A stretch of DNA of 64,000 bases from Bin75 sp965223955 (GCA_965223955.1 OZ245029.1:62001-126000); one strand, 5' to 3'; shown: positions 54,232 through 63,331, counted from the first letter of the stretch. Notes: generated from the sequence alone by a model not told the origin. A program made the numbers and translations.

Positions 54232-55653
54232 TCATGCGTGTGCGGGCCGAGATCGAAGGGCGTCAGCCAGGCACTCGAACCGCATGGCCCTGGAGGCTTT
54301 GAGCAACACGACGTCTCCGGGTTCAACCAGCTTCTTGAGGACCGGTGCCGCGTCGCCGACTCGCCGGACTTTGAAAATCCGCGACGAGGGCATGCCTTCC
54401 GCAGAAGCCCCGCGAGCCAACTCCCCGCCGAATTCCCCACAAGCAATCAAAAATGAAATGCGGCTGCCGGCAACAAAGGCGCCGACTTCCCTGTGAAGGT
54501 TCCGCGTCTCCGTTCCCAACTCCAACATGTCCCCAAGCACGGCAATGGTCCGCCGGCCGGCACCGAATTCCTGTAACAGCGTCACGGCCGCCTTCATGGA
54601 ATCAGGGTTCGCGTTATAGTAATCCTGAATCACGCGGATACCCTGCCAGGAGGAGACCTGGGACCTCATGGCCACGGGACGAAATCGACTCAAGCCGGTT
54701 GCCATTTTTGCGACCGACAGCCCCAGGACGTGACCCACCGCAATCGCGGCCAGGGCATTCAACACGTTATGGGTTCCATGCACGTGGAGAGACAGTCGAT
54801 GCGATCGTTGACGTCCGCTCACATGGAGACGAAATTCGGTTCGTGTTCCTTGCCGCTGAATATGACTCCCCCGAACGTCCGCTTGCCCCTGTAAGCCGAA
54901 AGAAACCACCGAACAGCGGGCCCGACGTCGAAAAAAATCGTAATACGGGTCATCCGCATTCAAAATGACGGCACCGTCTCGAGGAAGATGAGCCAACAAT
55001 TCGGCTTTCGCGCGGGCCGATCCGTCCACGCTTCCAAAGAATTCCAAATGGTCGTTCCCGACGTTTGTAATGAGGCCGACGGTCGGCCGGGCAATTTCCG
55101 CCAACCGTGTGGTTTGACCTTCGGCATCCACCCCTAATTCCAGAACCGCCGCCTGGTGGGCCGCGGTCAACCCGAGAACCGTTTGCGGCAGCCCGATTCG
55201 ATTGTTCAAATTGCCGGCTGTTTTCCTGATGCGCCAGCGCTGCGAAAGCGTTTTCGCGACCATCTCCTTCGTGGTGGTTTTGCCGTTGCTCCCCGTCACC
55301 GCAATGACCGGAATGTCAAAACGGTTTCGGTGAAAAGTCGCAAGATCCTGATACGCTCTCAAGGAATCCTTGACCTTGACGACGAACGGGTCAGACGGGG
55401 CGGACGAGACGGACTTTCCAACCTTCGCATTGCGCGGGAAGGCTTCAAGCACAACCCCCTTTGCCCCACGGGTGAAGACCTCATCGATAAACTGATGCCC
55501 GTCAAACTCCGTGCCTTTCAATGCGACAAACAAATCGCCTGTGCGCACCTTCCGGGAATCGGTACAAATCCGTTGAATCCGACAACCCGTCGCGCCTCTC
55601 AGTAACGTTCCTCCGGTTGCAGCAAGCACTTCATCTCCCGTAAACGTCGCCAT
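54232..55653 (-). CDS. murF: UDP-MurNAc-tripeptide--D-Ala-D-Ala ligase
   Basis: A 473-residue Mur ligase adding the D-Ala-D-Ala made by Ddl. VTGSNGKTTTKEMVAKTL is the ATP loop and IQDYYNANPDSMKAAV is diagnostic. 11 bases downstream of murE. Confidence 0.96.
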   Translation of the reverse strand: MATFTGDEVLAATGGTLLRGATGCRIQRICTDSRKVRTGDLFVALKGTEFDGHQFIDEVFTRGAKGVVLEAFPRNAKVGKSVSSAPSDPFVVKVKDSLRAYQDLATFHRNRFDIPVIAVTGSNGKTTTKEMVAKTLSQRWRIRKTAGNLNNRIGLPQTVLGLTAAHQAAVLELGVDAEGQTTRLAEIARPTVGLITNVGNDHLEFFGSVDGSARAKAELLAHLPRDGAVILNADDPYYDFFRRRARCSVVSFGLQGQADVRGSHIQRQGTRTEFRLHVSGRQRSHRLSLHVHGTHNVLNALAAIAVGHVLGLSVAKMATGLSRFRPVAMRSQVSSWQGIRVIQDYYNANPDSMKAAVTLLQEFGAGRRTIAVLGDMLELGTETRNLHREVGAFVAGSRISFLIACGEFGGELARGASAEGMPSSRIFKVRRVGDAAPVLKKLVEPGDVVLLKASRAMRFECLADALRSRPAHA

Positions 55654-55664
55654 CGTCGGAGAGC

Positions 55665-57179
55665 CTATCTCCTGTCCGGCAAGCCCGCCAACAATTCACG
55701 AGCCACTACCCGATCATCAAACCGATGCCGCGTCTTGCCGATGACTTGATAATCTTCATGCCCCTTGCCGGCGATCAGCACCACGTCGCCCGGCCGGGCT
55801 TCAAGGAGCGCCGCCCGAATGGCCGCTCGACGATCGGGGATCACGTACGACGCTCCCCGTTCCGACGCCGAAAGACCCAGCACCCCTTGTTCGATATCAC
55901 GCAGAATCGCCTCGGGATCTTCGGTACGAGGGTTGTCCGAGGTCAGAAACACCACGTCACTCCGTTGGGCAGCCACCCGTCCCATTTTCGGCCGTTTCCC
56001 CGGATCACGATCCCCGCCACAACCAAAGACCGTAATAATCCGTTCCCGTCGCAGTTGCCGGGCGGCGGCCAAGAGTTGGGCCAGGGCATCTTCCGTATGG
56101 GCGTAATCCACAATTACCGAAAAATCCTGCCCGGCCTCCACTTGCTCGAACCGGCCCGGCACCGTTCGGAATCCCAGGATACCCTGCCGAACGTCATCCA
56201 GAGACATTCCCCGTGCGAGGCCGACGCCTATACCTGCCAGGAGGTTCGACACGTTGTGTTCACCCACCAAGGCACTTTGGATATCCGAGGAACCACCTGG
56301 AGTATGGACGGTAAACCGGGTTCCATCCATCGAGAGGGTCACGTTCGTCGCGTAAATATCCGCACGCCGGCGAAGGGAATACGTCCAGACCGGCACCGGG
56401 GTTTCGGCTTGCAAGCGGACACCCCATGCATCGTCAATATTGATGATCGCTCGTTTGGGTCCCGTTTTGGAGGCGGGGACGACGAACTCCTGAAAGAGGC
56501 GCAATTTCGCGTGATAGTAGGACTCCATCGTCTCGTGAAAATCCAAATGGTCCTGGGTCAAATTCGTAAAAACCACAGTATCGAATCCACAGCCTTCAAC
56601 CCGGTCCAGTGCGAGGGCATGCGAGGAGACTTCCAGAACCGCCGTATCCATCCCTCCTTCCACCATACGATGTAAGAACGCCTGCAGAGGAACCGCACCC
56701 GGCGTCGTGTGACTGGCGGCCTGATACTCCGGACCAACGTGATACCCCACCGTGCCCATGAGGCCCGTCCGGTAGCCGCCACGTTCCAGGATCGCCTGAC
56801 TCACGTGCGCCACCGTGGTTTTCCCGTTAGTCCCCGTGACTCCCACCATGAGTAAGGATTGGGAGGGATTCTGAAAAAACCGCGAGGCTAACTGACCGAG
56901 CGCCTTCCTGGAATCTTTGACTTCGATCCAGGCGGGGCCGCCTTCTTTCCTGACGTGGGATGGAGCTTGGAATGGAGCTTGAACCACAACGCCCCCTATC
57001 TGTTGCCGATACACCTGAGCGACAAACGAATGACCATCGACCTGCTGACCTTTGACGGCGACAAACAAACTGCCTTGTGCGACTTCCCGTGAATCATCCG
57101 TGATGCCGGACAGTTCCACCTCGAGGTTGCCCGTCGCACTGACAACGTCGAGGGGCAGCAGTAATGTCGCTAACGTCAT
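55665..57179 (-). CDS. murE: UDP-MurNAc-L-Ala-D-Glu--meso-DAP ligase
   Basis: A 504-residue Mur ligase. VTGTNGKTTVAHVS is the ATP loop; the DNPR motif (SDNPRTEDP) predicts meso-diaminopimelate rather than lysine, hence a Gram-negative type wall. The ATG at 57179 overlaps the ftsI stop (ATGA); a longer frame to 57323 is a shadow inside ftsI. Confidence 0.97.
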   Translation of the reverse strand: MTLATLLLPLDVVSATGNLEVELSGITDDSREVAQGSLFVAVKGQQVDGHSFVAQVYRQQIGGVVVQAPFQAPSHVRKEGGPAWIEVKDSRKALGQLASRFFQNPSQSLLMVGVTGTNGKTTVAHVSQAILERGGYRTGLMGTVGYHVGPEYQAASHTTPGAVPLQAFLHRMVEGGMDTAVLEVSSHALALDRVEGCGFDTVVFTNLTQDHLDFHETMESYYHAKLRLFQEFVVPASKTGPKRAIINIDDAWGVRLQAETPVPVWTYSLRRRADIYATNVTLSMDGTRFTVHTPGGSSDIQSALVGEHNVSNLLAGIGVGLARGMSLDDVRQGILGFRTVPGRFEQVEAGQDFSVIVDYAHTEDALAQLLAAARQLRRERIITVFGCGGDRDPGKRPKMGRVAAQRSDVVFLTSDNPRTEDPEAILRDIEQGVLGLSASERGASYVIPDRRAAIRAALLEARPGDVVLIAGKGHEDYQVIGKTRHRFDDRVVARELLAGLPDRR

Positions 57180-58954
57180 TCCCAGTTTGGCTGATACCCG
57201 TCGAGGGCAGGCCTTGAACGGGACGCCACCATCCGGGCTTCTTCGCCTGGAGCCACGCTTAAATATCGGAGCGCCTGTTCCGCCACTTTCCGAAACACCG
57301 GAGCCGCCACCACTCCTCCCCAAGCCGGGCCTTGCGGTTCATCAATCATCACCAATATGGCTAACTGAGGATCCTCCGCGGGGACGAATCCCACGAACGA
57401 TCCCACGAATTTGGTGGACGAATACGTGCCTGTTGCAGGATCAACCTTCTGCGCCGTTCCGGTCTTGCCCGCGACCCGATATCCCGGAATGGCCGCGCGT
57501 TTTCCCGTCCCCCGGTCCACCACGTTGACCAAAAGGTCCGTGACGGTCTTTGCGGTCTCGGCGCTAATGGGACGGCGGCGAATATGGGGGACGTGCTCCC
57601 AGACGCTTCTTCCCTGGTGATCGGAAATCTCCCGTACCAGAAACGGCCTCATGAGCCATCCCTCGTTGGCAACGGCCGACACGGCCGTCAGGAGCTGCAA
57701 CGGCGTGACGGCAATTTCCTGCCCTATGGCCAAAGAAGGGAGGGTGCGCTGACTCCATTGATCCGGACGTCTCAAGATTCCGATGGATTCCCCGGGTAGA
57801 TCGATCCCCGTTTTTTCACCAAAACCGAACGTACGCAAGAATTGATAGACCTGTTCGCGCCCCAAATCCCATGACATTTTGACGAAGGCCACGTTGCTGG
57901 ATCGTTGAACGGCTTCACGAAACGTCACCCATCCGGCTTTTTCATGGTCATGAATCACGGTGCCACTGATCGGAATCTCTCCATCACCCGCATACAGCAT
58001 GGTGTCGGGGGTCACGCGATTCAATTCCAGGGCCGCGGCGGCCAGCACCACTTTGAGTGTCGAGCCCGGTTCGTAGGGATCGGTCACACCCCGATTCCTC
58101 CAACGCTCGGGTGACGCCTGATGAATATGATTCGGGTCAAACGTGGGACGAAGGGCCCAAGCCAACATCTGGCCGGTTTTGGGGGCCATGACAAGAACCG
58201 CCCCGCCTCGCGCCTTGGTATTCAGGACGGTCTGTTCCAAAGCTTGCTCCGCGATATACTGAATGACTTCATCGATGGTCAGGGAGATGGTATGTCCCGA
58301 AAGAGGCTGAGACTTGCGCTGGCTTTCCGGAATGATGACTCGTCCCAGCGCATCCCGCTGCAACACCACACGACGCACTTGGCCCCGCAAATGCGCATCA
58401 TACCCATTTTCGAGCCCTTCAAGACCCTGACTGTCGATTCCCGCAAATCCCAACACGTGCGCCAATAACGTCCCCTTGGGATAAAAGCGACGCGCTTCCA
58501 CCATGACGCCGACCCCGGGGAGGGCAAGATCGTTCAACCGTTCGACCTGAGAGTCGTCAATTTTCCGTTGTATCCAAACAAAGTCCCGTTCGGCCCGTAA
58601 CCGCTTTTCCAGGGGTTCTCGAGGAACGCCCAACACCTGCGCGAGTTGGCGAGCGACTCGGGTGGGATTGTCGAGGGAAGACGGCGTGGCATACACCGAC
58701 GGTACGTCCAGGTTCAACGCCAGCGGTTTCCCTTGCCGATCCACAATGGCGCCGCGGCTGGAATCAAGGGTGATGGTCTTTTCATGCTGACGGCGAGCTT
58801 TCTGCATCATCGTTTCTGCTTGCAGCACCTGAAGATCGAAAAAACGAAAGAGCAGAATGGCGAATCCAACCAAAAAACACAGGCCGACGAAGGCCCGTCG
58901 GCCGACTCCTTCCCCGGCTAACTTGAATTCCTGCTTCATGAATGACCGGTTCAT
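57176..58954 (-). CDS. ftsI: Septal peptidoglycan transpeptidase FtsI (PBP3)
   Basis: A 592-residue class B penicillin-binding protein. One N-terminal membrane segment (FVGLCFLVGFAILLFRFF), a dimerisation domain, then SXXK (GSTLK), SXN (RSSNVAF) and KTG (AGKTGTAQ). Target of beta-lactams and partner of FtsW. Two starts, 58954 and 58939, are possible; GGGAA precedes the first. Follows ftsL by 2 bases. Confidence 0.97.
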   Translation of the reverse strand: MNRSFMKQEFKLAGEGVGRRAFVGLCFLVGFAILLFRFFDLQVLQAETMMQKARRQHEKTITLDSSRGAIVDRQGKPLALNLDVPSVYATPSSLDNPTRVARQLAQVLGVPREPLEKRLRAERDFVWIQRKIDDSQVERLNDLALPGVGVMVEARRFYPKGTLLAHVLGFAGIDSQGLEGLENGYDAHLRGQVRRVVLQRDALGRVIIPESQRKSQPLSGHTISLTIDEVIQYIAEQALEQTVLNTKARGGAVLVMAPKTGQMLAWALRPTFDPNHIHQASPERWRNRGVTDPYEPGSTLKVVLAAAALELNRVTPDTMLYAGDGEIPISGTVIHDHEKAGWVTFREAVQRSSNVAFVKMSWDLGREQVYQFLRTFGFGEKTGIDLPGESIGILRRPDQWSQRTLPSLAIGQEIAVTPLQLLTAVSAVANEGWLMRPFLVREISDHQGRSVWEHVPHIRRRPISAETAKTVTDLLVNVVDRGTGKRAAIPGYRVAGKTGTAQKVDPATGTYSSTKFVGSFVGFVPAEDPQLAILVMIDEPQGPAWGGVVAAPVFRKVAEQALRYLSVAPGEEARMVASRSRPALDGYQPNWE

Positions 58955-58956
58955 TG

Positions 58957-59289
58957 TCAGTTTCCCATTTGCCGGACCAAACGAAGCGGAGGCTCAGGAC
59001 CGTCGCTTGGCTTTCCGTTCTCCGGACGACTCGGAACCAGGACCACTTGCTGCGGGCGTGGAGGTCTCATCCCCAGTTTCTTGCCGACCTCTGACGCAAT
59101 ACGCTCGGGTGCCGTCAATTGAGAGAGCCGGGCCTGCAAGCGGTCGTGCTCCTGCGTGACTGCGGCTTTTTTCTTCAACAAGACGTCCAGTTCATATCCC
59201 AGTCGCACAACGTCGACCTTTCCCCACACGTAAAAAAGGAGCACTCCGCTCAGGCTCACCGTCAGCAACGTCCAGAGAACCAATTTCAT
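58957..59289 (-). CDS. ftsL: Cell division protein FtsL
   Basis: A 110-residue bitopic protein: short cytoplasmic end, one membrane helix (WTLLTVSLSGVLLFYVW), then a coiled coil (GYELDVLLKKKAAVTQEHDRL) ending in a Pro-rich tail. Identified by size, topology and place between rsmH and ftsI. Start overlaps the rsmH stop (ATGA). Confidence 0.88.
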   Translation of the reverse strand: MKLVLWTLLTVSLSGVLLFYVWGKVDVVRLGYELDVLLKKKAAVTQEHDRLQARLSQLTAPERIASEVGKKLGMRPPRPQQVVLVPSRPENGKPSDGPEPPLRLVRQMGN

Positions 59290-60224
59290 GCGTGGCCCCT
59301 TCCGGCTTGTGCGTCTCCCCACCCGGGCTTTCGTTCAATGACTCGCAACTTCGCACTGCGTGCACGGGGATTGGCCCGACGTTCCTCTACGGAAGGGGAA
59401 ACGGGTTTCTTCGTCAGAATGCCCCATTCGTCAGGAGCATCGTGAGCCAGACGCCGAAACGCCTGTTTCACCAGACGATCTTCCAAGGAGTGAAAAGAAA
59501 TCACACACAGACGGCCTCCCGGTGCCAGGACGTCGATGACCTCGTCGAGCCCGGTTTGCAGCGAGCCCAATTCGTCATTGACCGCCATCCGAACCGCCTG
59601 AAAGGTCCGAGTCGCAGGATGAAGGCGGCCGGACCGATACGACCGTGGCACGGATTGCCGAATCACCCGCGATAAATCCATCGTGGTCCGAAGGGGGGAT
59701 TGGCGGCGAACCTGGACGATGGCCCGTGCAATGCGGCGGGAATATCGTTCTTCCCCCAACACATGAATGATATTGGCAAGTTGCGTTTCAGGCAGCGTGT
59801 TCACGAGGTCTTCAGCCGATTGACCGTGAGTGGGATTCATCCGCATATCCAAGGGGCCGTCCTGTTGAAAGCTCAACCCTCGTTCGGGCTGATCCAATTG
59901 AGCCGAAGACACGCCTAAATCGAACAAAATACCGTCTGCGTGTTCTCTATTGGCCAAGTTCATCACCGATTTCACCCGTTGAAAATTTTCACAAAACAAG
60001 GAGATCCTGGACCGGTAGGCTTGAAGCCTTGTTTGTGCATGGGCAATCGCCTGAGGGTCCCGGTCGATCCCGATGAGCACGCCATCTGGCGCGCTGGCAT
60101 CCAGAATACGCTCGGCCGTCCCTCCCAAGCCTATAGTGCAATCCAAGTAACACCCTTGCGCACGTGGTTGTAACCAAGTCACAACCTCCTCTAATAACGC
60201 CGGAACATGAATCGAATTATCCAA
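59286..60224 (-). CDS. rsmH: 16S rRNA m4C1402 methyltransferase RsmH (MraW)
   Basis: A 312-residue SAM enzyme methylating C1402 in 16S rRNA. DCTIGLGGTAERIL is the SAM loop and FDLGVSSAQLDQPERGLSF is the family signature. First gene of the dcw cluster; the usual mraZ is not in front of it. Confidence 0.97.
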   Translation of the reverse strand: MDNSIHVPALLEEVVTWLQPRAQGCYLDCTIGLGGTAERILDASAPDGVLIGIDRDPQAIAHAQTRLQAYRSRISLFCENFQRVKSVMNLANREHADGILFDLGVSSAQLDQPERGLSFQQDGPLDMRMNPTHGQSAEDLVNTLPETQLANIIHVLGEERYSRRIARAIVQVRRQSPLRTTMDLSRVIRQSVPRSYRSGRLHPATRTFQAVRMAVNDELGSLQTGLDEVIDVLAPGGRLCVISFHSLEDRLVKQAFRRLAHDAPDEWGILTKKPVSPSVEERRANPRARSAKLRVIERKPGWGDAQAGRGHA

Positions 60225-60251
60225 CTATCTCTATATGACTCCTATTGACTC

Positions 60252-60278
60252 CCACTTTCTTCCACTTTTATCCACTTA
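60252..60278 (-). promoter_or_regulatory. Three MraZ-box-like direct repeats before rsmH
   Basis: On the minus strand AAAGTGG occurs at 60252-60258 and 60262-60268 and TAAGTGG at 60272-60278, each 10 bases apart, with three variable bases between units. This matches the AAAGTGG-N3 type operator described for the MraZ repressor. They start 8 bases downstream of the -10 box, a position expected for repression. A further pair, GGAGTCA-ATA-GGAGTCA, continues the 10-base period to 60242-60258. Confidence 0.75.
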
Positions 60279-60286
60279 AAGCGCAA

Positions 60287-60314
60287 AATATACTCGTATT
60301 CACAATTTTGTCAA
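60287..60314 (-). promoter_or_regulatory. Promoter of the dcw cluster
   Basis: Minus-strand TTGACA (60309-60314), 16-base spacer, TATATT (60287-60292), in an AT-rich stretch of about 235 bases that holds no gene. The 5' leader is about 55-60 bases. Confidence 0.75.
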
Positions 60315-60459
60315 GCAAAATCAAATACTTATTGCCATGGGCAAGCCAAGACGCAGTCAGCGCCTTCTACCAAAAAATTTTACACGGATTTATTAAGGAA
60401 GGGACCTGGAAAATGTAGAGCCACATCCCGGTTCACGGCCCGGAACACGCCTCATGCGG

Positions 60460-61758
60460 TCAGGGGTACAGGCGATACAGCATGCGAGGGAAGGGAATGG
60501 TTTCGCGCACGTGCGCGAGGCCGCAAATCCAGGCCACGGCGCGCTCAATGCCCATGCCGAACCCGGCATGGGGCACGGACCCGTATCGCCGCAGGTCCAG
60601 GTACCACTGGAAGGCTTCCGCAGCCAGTTGATGGTCTTGCAAGCGTGCGGCTAACGTCCGGTAATCGTGGATACGTTGCCCGCCCCCGATGATTTCGCCG
60701 TATCCTTCCGGAGCCAACATGTCCATGCACAGCGCCCGGTCGGGATTGTCGAGGTCGGGTTGCATATAAAAGGCCTTGATCTTCGCGGGATACCGATGCA
60801 CCAGGATGGGTTTCTCAAACTGATTGGACAAGGTGGTTTCATCGTCCGCGCCGAAATCATCGCCTTCTTGGATCGACGACCCGAGGCCCTGCAACCGCAG
60901 AATCGCTTCATCATAGGTGAGTCGCGGAAAGGGCGGGACGACCGCTTCCAATTTGGACACGTCCCGTTCCAACACCTGTAATTCGTTTCGGCAGTTCTCC
61001 AGGACCCGTTCCACCACCGTCGCCACGAATGCCTCCGCCAGGTCCATCGCATCGGGCAATTCTGCAAACGCCATTTCAGGCTCCACCATCCAAAACTCCA
61101 TCAAATGCCGGCGAGTCTTGGATTGCTCCGCACGAAACGTCGGACCGAAGCAATACACTTTTCCGAAGGACGCGGCAGCCGCTTCTCCGTACAATTGCCC
61201 GCTTTGCGTCAAGTAGGCCGTTTCCTCAAAATATTGGGTTTGGAAAAGGGTGGTGGTTCCTTCGCACGCGTTTGGCGTAAAAATGGGCGCGTCAATCAAG
61301 ACAAACTCCCGTTCGTCGAAAAAGTCACGACAGGCCTTGATGATCGCATGCCGGATTTTCAGGATGGCCTGTTGCCGCGTTGAACGAAGCCAGAGATGGC
61401 GGTGATCCATCAGAAACCCGACGCCATGCTCTTTGGGTTGAACGGGAAACGGCTCGGCGAGGTGAATAATCTCGAAGGCGGTCACCTCTATTTCATACCC
61501 ACCCGGAGCCCGCGCCTCCGCACGAGGCACTCCGGTGACCGCCAAGGAGGATTCTTGCGTCAATTGATTCGCAAGGCCGAATTGTTCCTCCCCCAGTGTC
61601 CCTTTACTCAAAATGGCCTGTATATCCCCGGACCCGTCCCGAAGCGTGAGAAACTGCAGTTTGCCGCTTGATCGATGATGCCGGACCCATCCCTGGAGAC
61701 GAACCTCCTGCCCCACCATTTCAGCAATATGAGAGATCGACACGATTGGGATACTCAT
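60460..61758 (-). CDS. asnS: Asparaginyl-tRNA synthetase
   Basis: A 432-residue class IIb synthetase with an N-terminal OB anticodon-binding domain (VRLQGWVRHHRSSGKLQFL), motif 2 FRAEQSKTRRHLMEFWMVEPE and motif 3 GMGIERAVAWICGLAHVRETIPFPR, the last being AsnRS-like. Start at 61758 (MSIPIVSISH) fits the family; the longest frame runs upstream without support. It lies upstream of, and in the same orientation as, the dcw promoter. Confidence 0.95.
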   Translation of the reverse strand: MSIPIVSISHIAEMVGQEVRLQGWVRHHRSSGKLQFLTLRDGSGDIQAILSKGTLGEEQFGLANQLTQESSLAVTGVPRAEARAPGGYEIEVTAFEIIHLAEPFPVQPKEHGVGFLMDHRHLWLRSTRQQAILKIRHAIIKACRDFFDEREFVLIDAPIFTPNACEGTTTLFQTQYFEETAYLTQSGQLYGEAAAASFGKVYCFGPTFRAEQSKTRRHLMEFWMVEPEMAFAELPDAMDLAEAFVATVVERVLENCRNELQVLERDVSKLEAVVPPFPRLTYDEAILRLQGLGSSIQEGDDFGADDETTLSNQFEKPILVHRYPAKIKAFYMQPDLDNPDRALCMDMLAPEGYGEIIGGGQRIHDYRTLAARLQDHQLAAEAFQWYLDLRRYGSVPHAGFGMGIERAVAWICGLAHVRETIPFPRMLYRLYP

Positions 61759-61842
61759 ACCAGCGTCTATGCCTTCATCGGGCCGGAGGCGGTAACCAAG
61801 ACGGCAAAACCCCGTGCTCCAGGAACGGGTGGCTCTACCCCA

Positions 61843-61949
61843 CCCCCGCCTTCGCGGGGGCAAGCCTAGCTCAGCCTCCCCTTACCCTTCGGCTACGCTC
61901 AGGGCAGGCAAAGGGGAGGAAACAGGCAACCCCTTCTTGCCCGGTTGCC
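61843..61949. repeat. Cluster of three palindromes (REP-like)
   Basis: First, CCCCCG...CGGGGG at 61843-61860. Second, a nested palindrome: outer CCTCCCCTT (61875-61883) with AAGGGGAGG (61911-61919), inner CCCT (61885-61888) with AGGG (61901-61904), enclosing TCGGCTACGCTC. Third, GGCAACC (61925-61931) with GGTTGCC (61943-61949). The middle core is of a type often dispersed between genes in bacterial genomes. Confidence 0.7.
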
Positions 61950-62006
61950 CTCTAGCCCTTCATTCTGTCAATAAAAGTTCCTGCGATTGCGTGCCGCAAA
62001 TGCGAA

Positions 62007-62036
62007 TTGACACCGACTCACTGCCAAGACTATCAT
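62007..62036 (+). promoter_or_regulatory. Sigma-70-type promoter of the rhodanese gene
   Basis: TTGACA (62007-62012), 18-base spacer, TATCAT (62031-62036). The predicted transcript begins just before AAAGGAGG at 62045-62052, so the leader is only about 17 bases. Confidence 0.65.
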
Positions 62037-62059
62037 ATTTTTTTAAAGGAGGTCCGCAG

Positions 62060-62380
62060 ATGAGTTACACCATTACCGTACGAGCACTAAAGGATCGCTT
62101 GGATCAAGGGGACAAGGTGTTTTTATTGGACGTTCGGGAACCGCATGAATTTTCCATGGCCAAGATTGAAGGGTCCACCCTCATTCCCTTGGGCACGTTA
62201 CCCCAATCGCTCAATCAACTCGACCCGACCGATGAAATCGTGGCCTTGTGTCATAAAGGCATGCGCAGTGCCGATGCCGTGGGATTTCTCCTCCAGCAAG
62301 GATTTTCCGACGTGAAAAACCTGATCGGGGGCATTGACGCCTGGTCCGTCGAAATCGACCATTCGGTTCCGCGCTATTGA
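62060..62380 (+). CDS. Single-domain rhodanese-like sulfurtransferase
   Basis: A 106-residue rhodanese-fold protein; the active-site loop CHKGMRS holds Cys64, and LLDVREPHEF is the family N-terminal motif. It may carry persulfide sulfur between partners in the cytoplasm. The ATG at 62060 has AAAGGAGG 7 bases before it; the longer frame to 61814 runs through the palindrome cluster and is rejected. It ends 3 bases from the convergent epimerase gene. Confidence 0.93.
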   Translation: MSYTITVRALKDRLDQGDKVFLLDVREPHEFSMAKIEGSTLIPLGTLPQSLNQLDPTDEIVALCHKGMRSADAVGFLLQQGFSDVKNLIGGIDAWSVEIDHSVPRY

Positions 62381-62383
62381 TCA

Positions 62384-63331
62384 TCAGTGAAGCGCCGGCT
62401 TGACACGCCGGTGCTTCTGCTGCTGAAAAAACTTCACCGTTTCATCCAATCCCTCCGAGAGGGACACGGAGTGTGTCCAGTCCGTCTCTTTCTCCAGTTT
62501 GCCCGCATCCAGCACACTGCGCGTTTGCTCGCCTTTTTTCGCGGGACCGTGGATTTCCCTACACTGCACGTTCGTCAATTCTTTCAGCCGGGCGAAGAGC
62601 TCATTCACCGTCGTCTCGGTCCCGGTTCCGACGTTGAAAATTCCCTCTGCCGATGGGACGAATACCGCCTTCACGGCTTCCACCACGTCTCCCACGTAGA
62701 CGTAATCCCGCGTCTGGAACCCGTTCCCGTTAATCCGGGGTTGTTCACCCGCCAGCATTTGTTGCGTGAAAATCGCGACCACGCCGGCTTCGCCGTCGGC
62801 ATTTTGTCTCGGGCCGTAAATATTGGCTAACCGGAGGGCCACGTATTTCAGACCGGCAACGTGACGATAGTACTCGAGATAGTATTCGCAGGTGAGTTTA
62901 CTGATCCCGTAGGGGGACAGCGGTCGCGTGGAATGAGATTCCGAAGCCGGAAACGCCTCCTGCTCGCCATACACCGTGCCGCCGGAAGAGGCGAACAGAA
63001 TTTTTCTGGCGCCGTACCGGACGGCCAACTCCAGGAGCCGAAGGGTTCCCAAAATGTTCACTTCCGCATCAAAGACGGGATCCTCCGTGGATTTCCGGAC
63101 GTTCATTTGAGCGGCCATGTGCACGACCACTACGGGACGTTCTTTTTTAAACACCTGTTCCACTCGTGTACTGCACACGTTCAATTTGTAGAATACGGCG
63201 TCGCGGTGAACCTGCTTTCGTTTCCCGGTGGAGAGATCATCGATCACGGAGACGCGATGACCTTCTTGGACAAACTGGTCCACGATATGAGACCCGATAA
63301 ATCCCGCACCGCCCGTGACTAAAATATTCAT
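62384..63331 (-). CDS. NAD-dependent sugar-nucleotide epimerase (GalE-like)
   Basis: A 315-residue extended SDR: TGGAGFIGSHIVD binds NAD, catalytic Tyr and Lys are in YGISK, and the body contains RLANIYGPRQ. The closest type is UDP-glucose 4-epimerase; substrate cannot be fixed from sequence alone. The C-terminus is Lys/Arg-rich (QQQKHRRVKPALH). Start overlaps the tlyA end by 4 bases. Confidence 0.9.
   Translation of the reverse strand: MNILVTGGAGFIGSHIVDQFVQEGHRVSVIDDLSTGKRKQVHRDAVFYKLNVCSTRVEQVFKKERPVVVVHMAAQMNVRKSTEDPVFDAEVNILGTLRLLELAVRYGARKILFASSGGTVYGEQEAFPASESHSTRPLSPYGISKLTCEYYLEYYRHVAGLKYVALRLANIYGPRQNADGEAGVVAIFTQQMLAGEQPRINGNGFQTRDYVYVGDVVEAVKAVFVPSAEGIFNVGTGTETTVNELFARLKELTNVQCREIHGPAKKGEQTRSVLDAGKLEKETDWTHSVSLSEGLDETVKFFQQQKHRRVKPALH
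62390..62416. terminator. Hairpin shared by the convergent rhodanese and epimerase genes
   Basis: AAGC-G-CCGGC, 7-base loop, GCCGG-T-GCTT, just after the rhodanese stop and inside the last codons of the epimerase gene. No T tract follows in either direction, so termination is possible but unproved. Confidence 0.4.

Larger units (their letters stand above)
61759..62059. other. Gene-free divergent region between asnS and rhodanese genes
   Basis: Just over 300 bases with no credible gene. It holds the upstream region of asnS, a cluster of palindromes (61843-61949) and the rhodanese promoter (62007-62036). Confidence 0.6.

Noticed and set aside
60225..60459. A short or broken mraZ gene before rsmH
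   Set aside because: No frame of suitable length or MraZ-like sequence is found in these AT-rich bases.
61668..61955. Plus-strand frames with RLRSGQA-like and similar peptides, including the 5' extension of the rhodanese frame
   Set aside because: They translate a dispersed palindromic repeat; the rhodanese ribosome site at 62045 fixes the real start.
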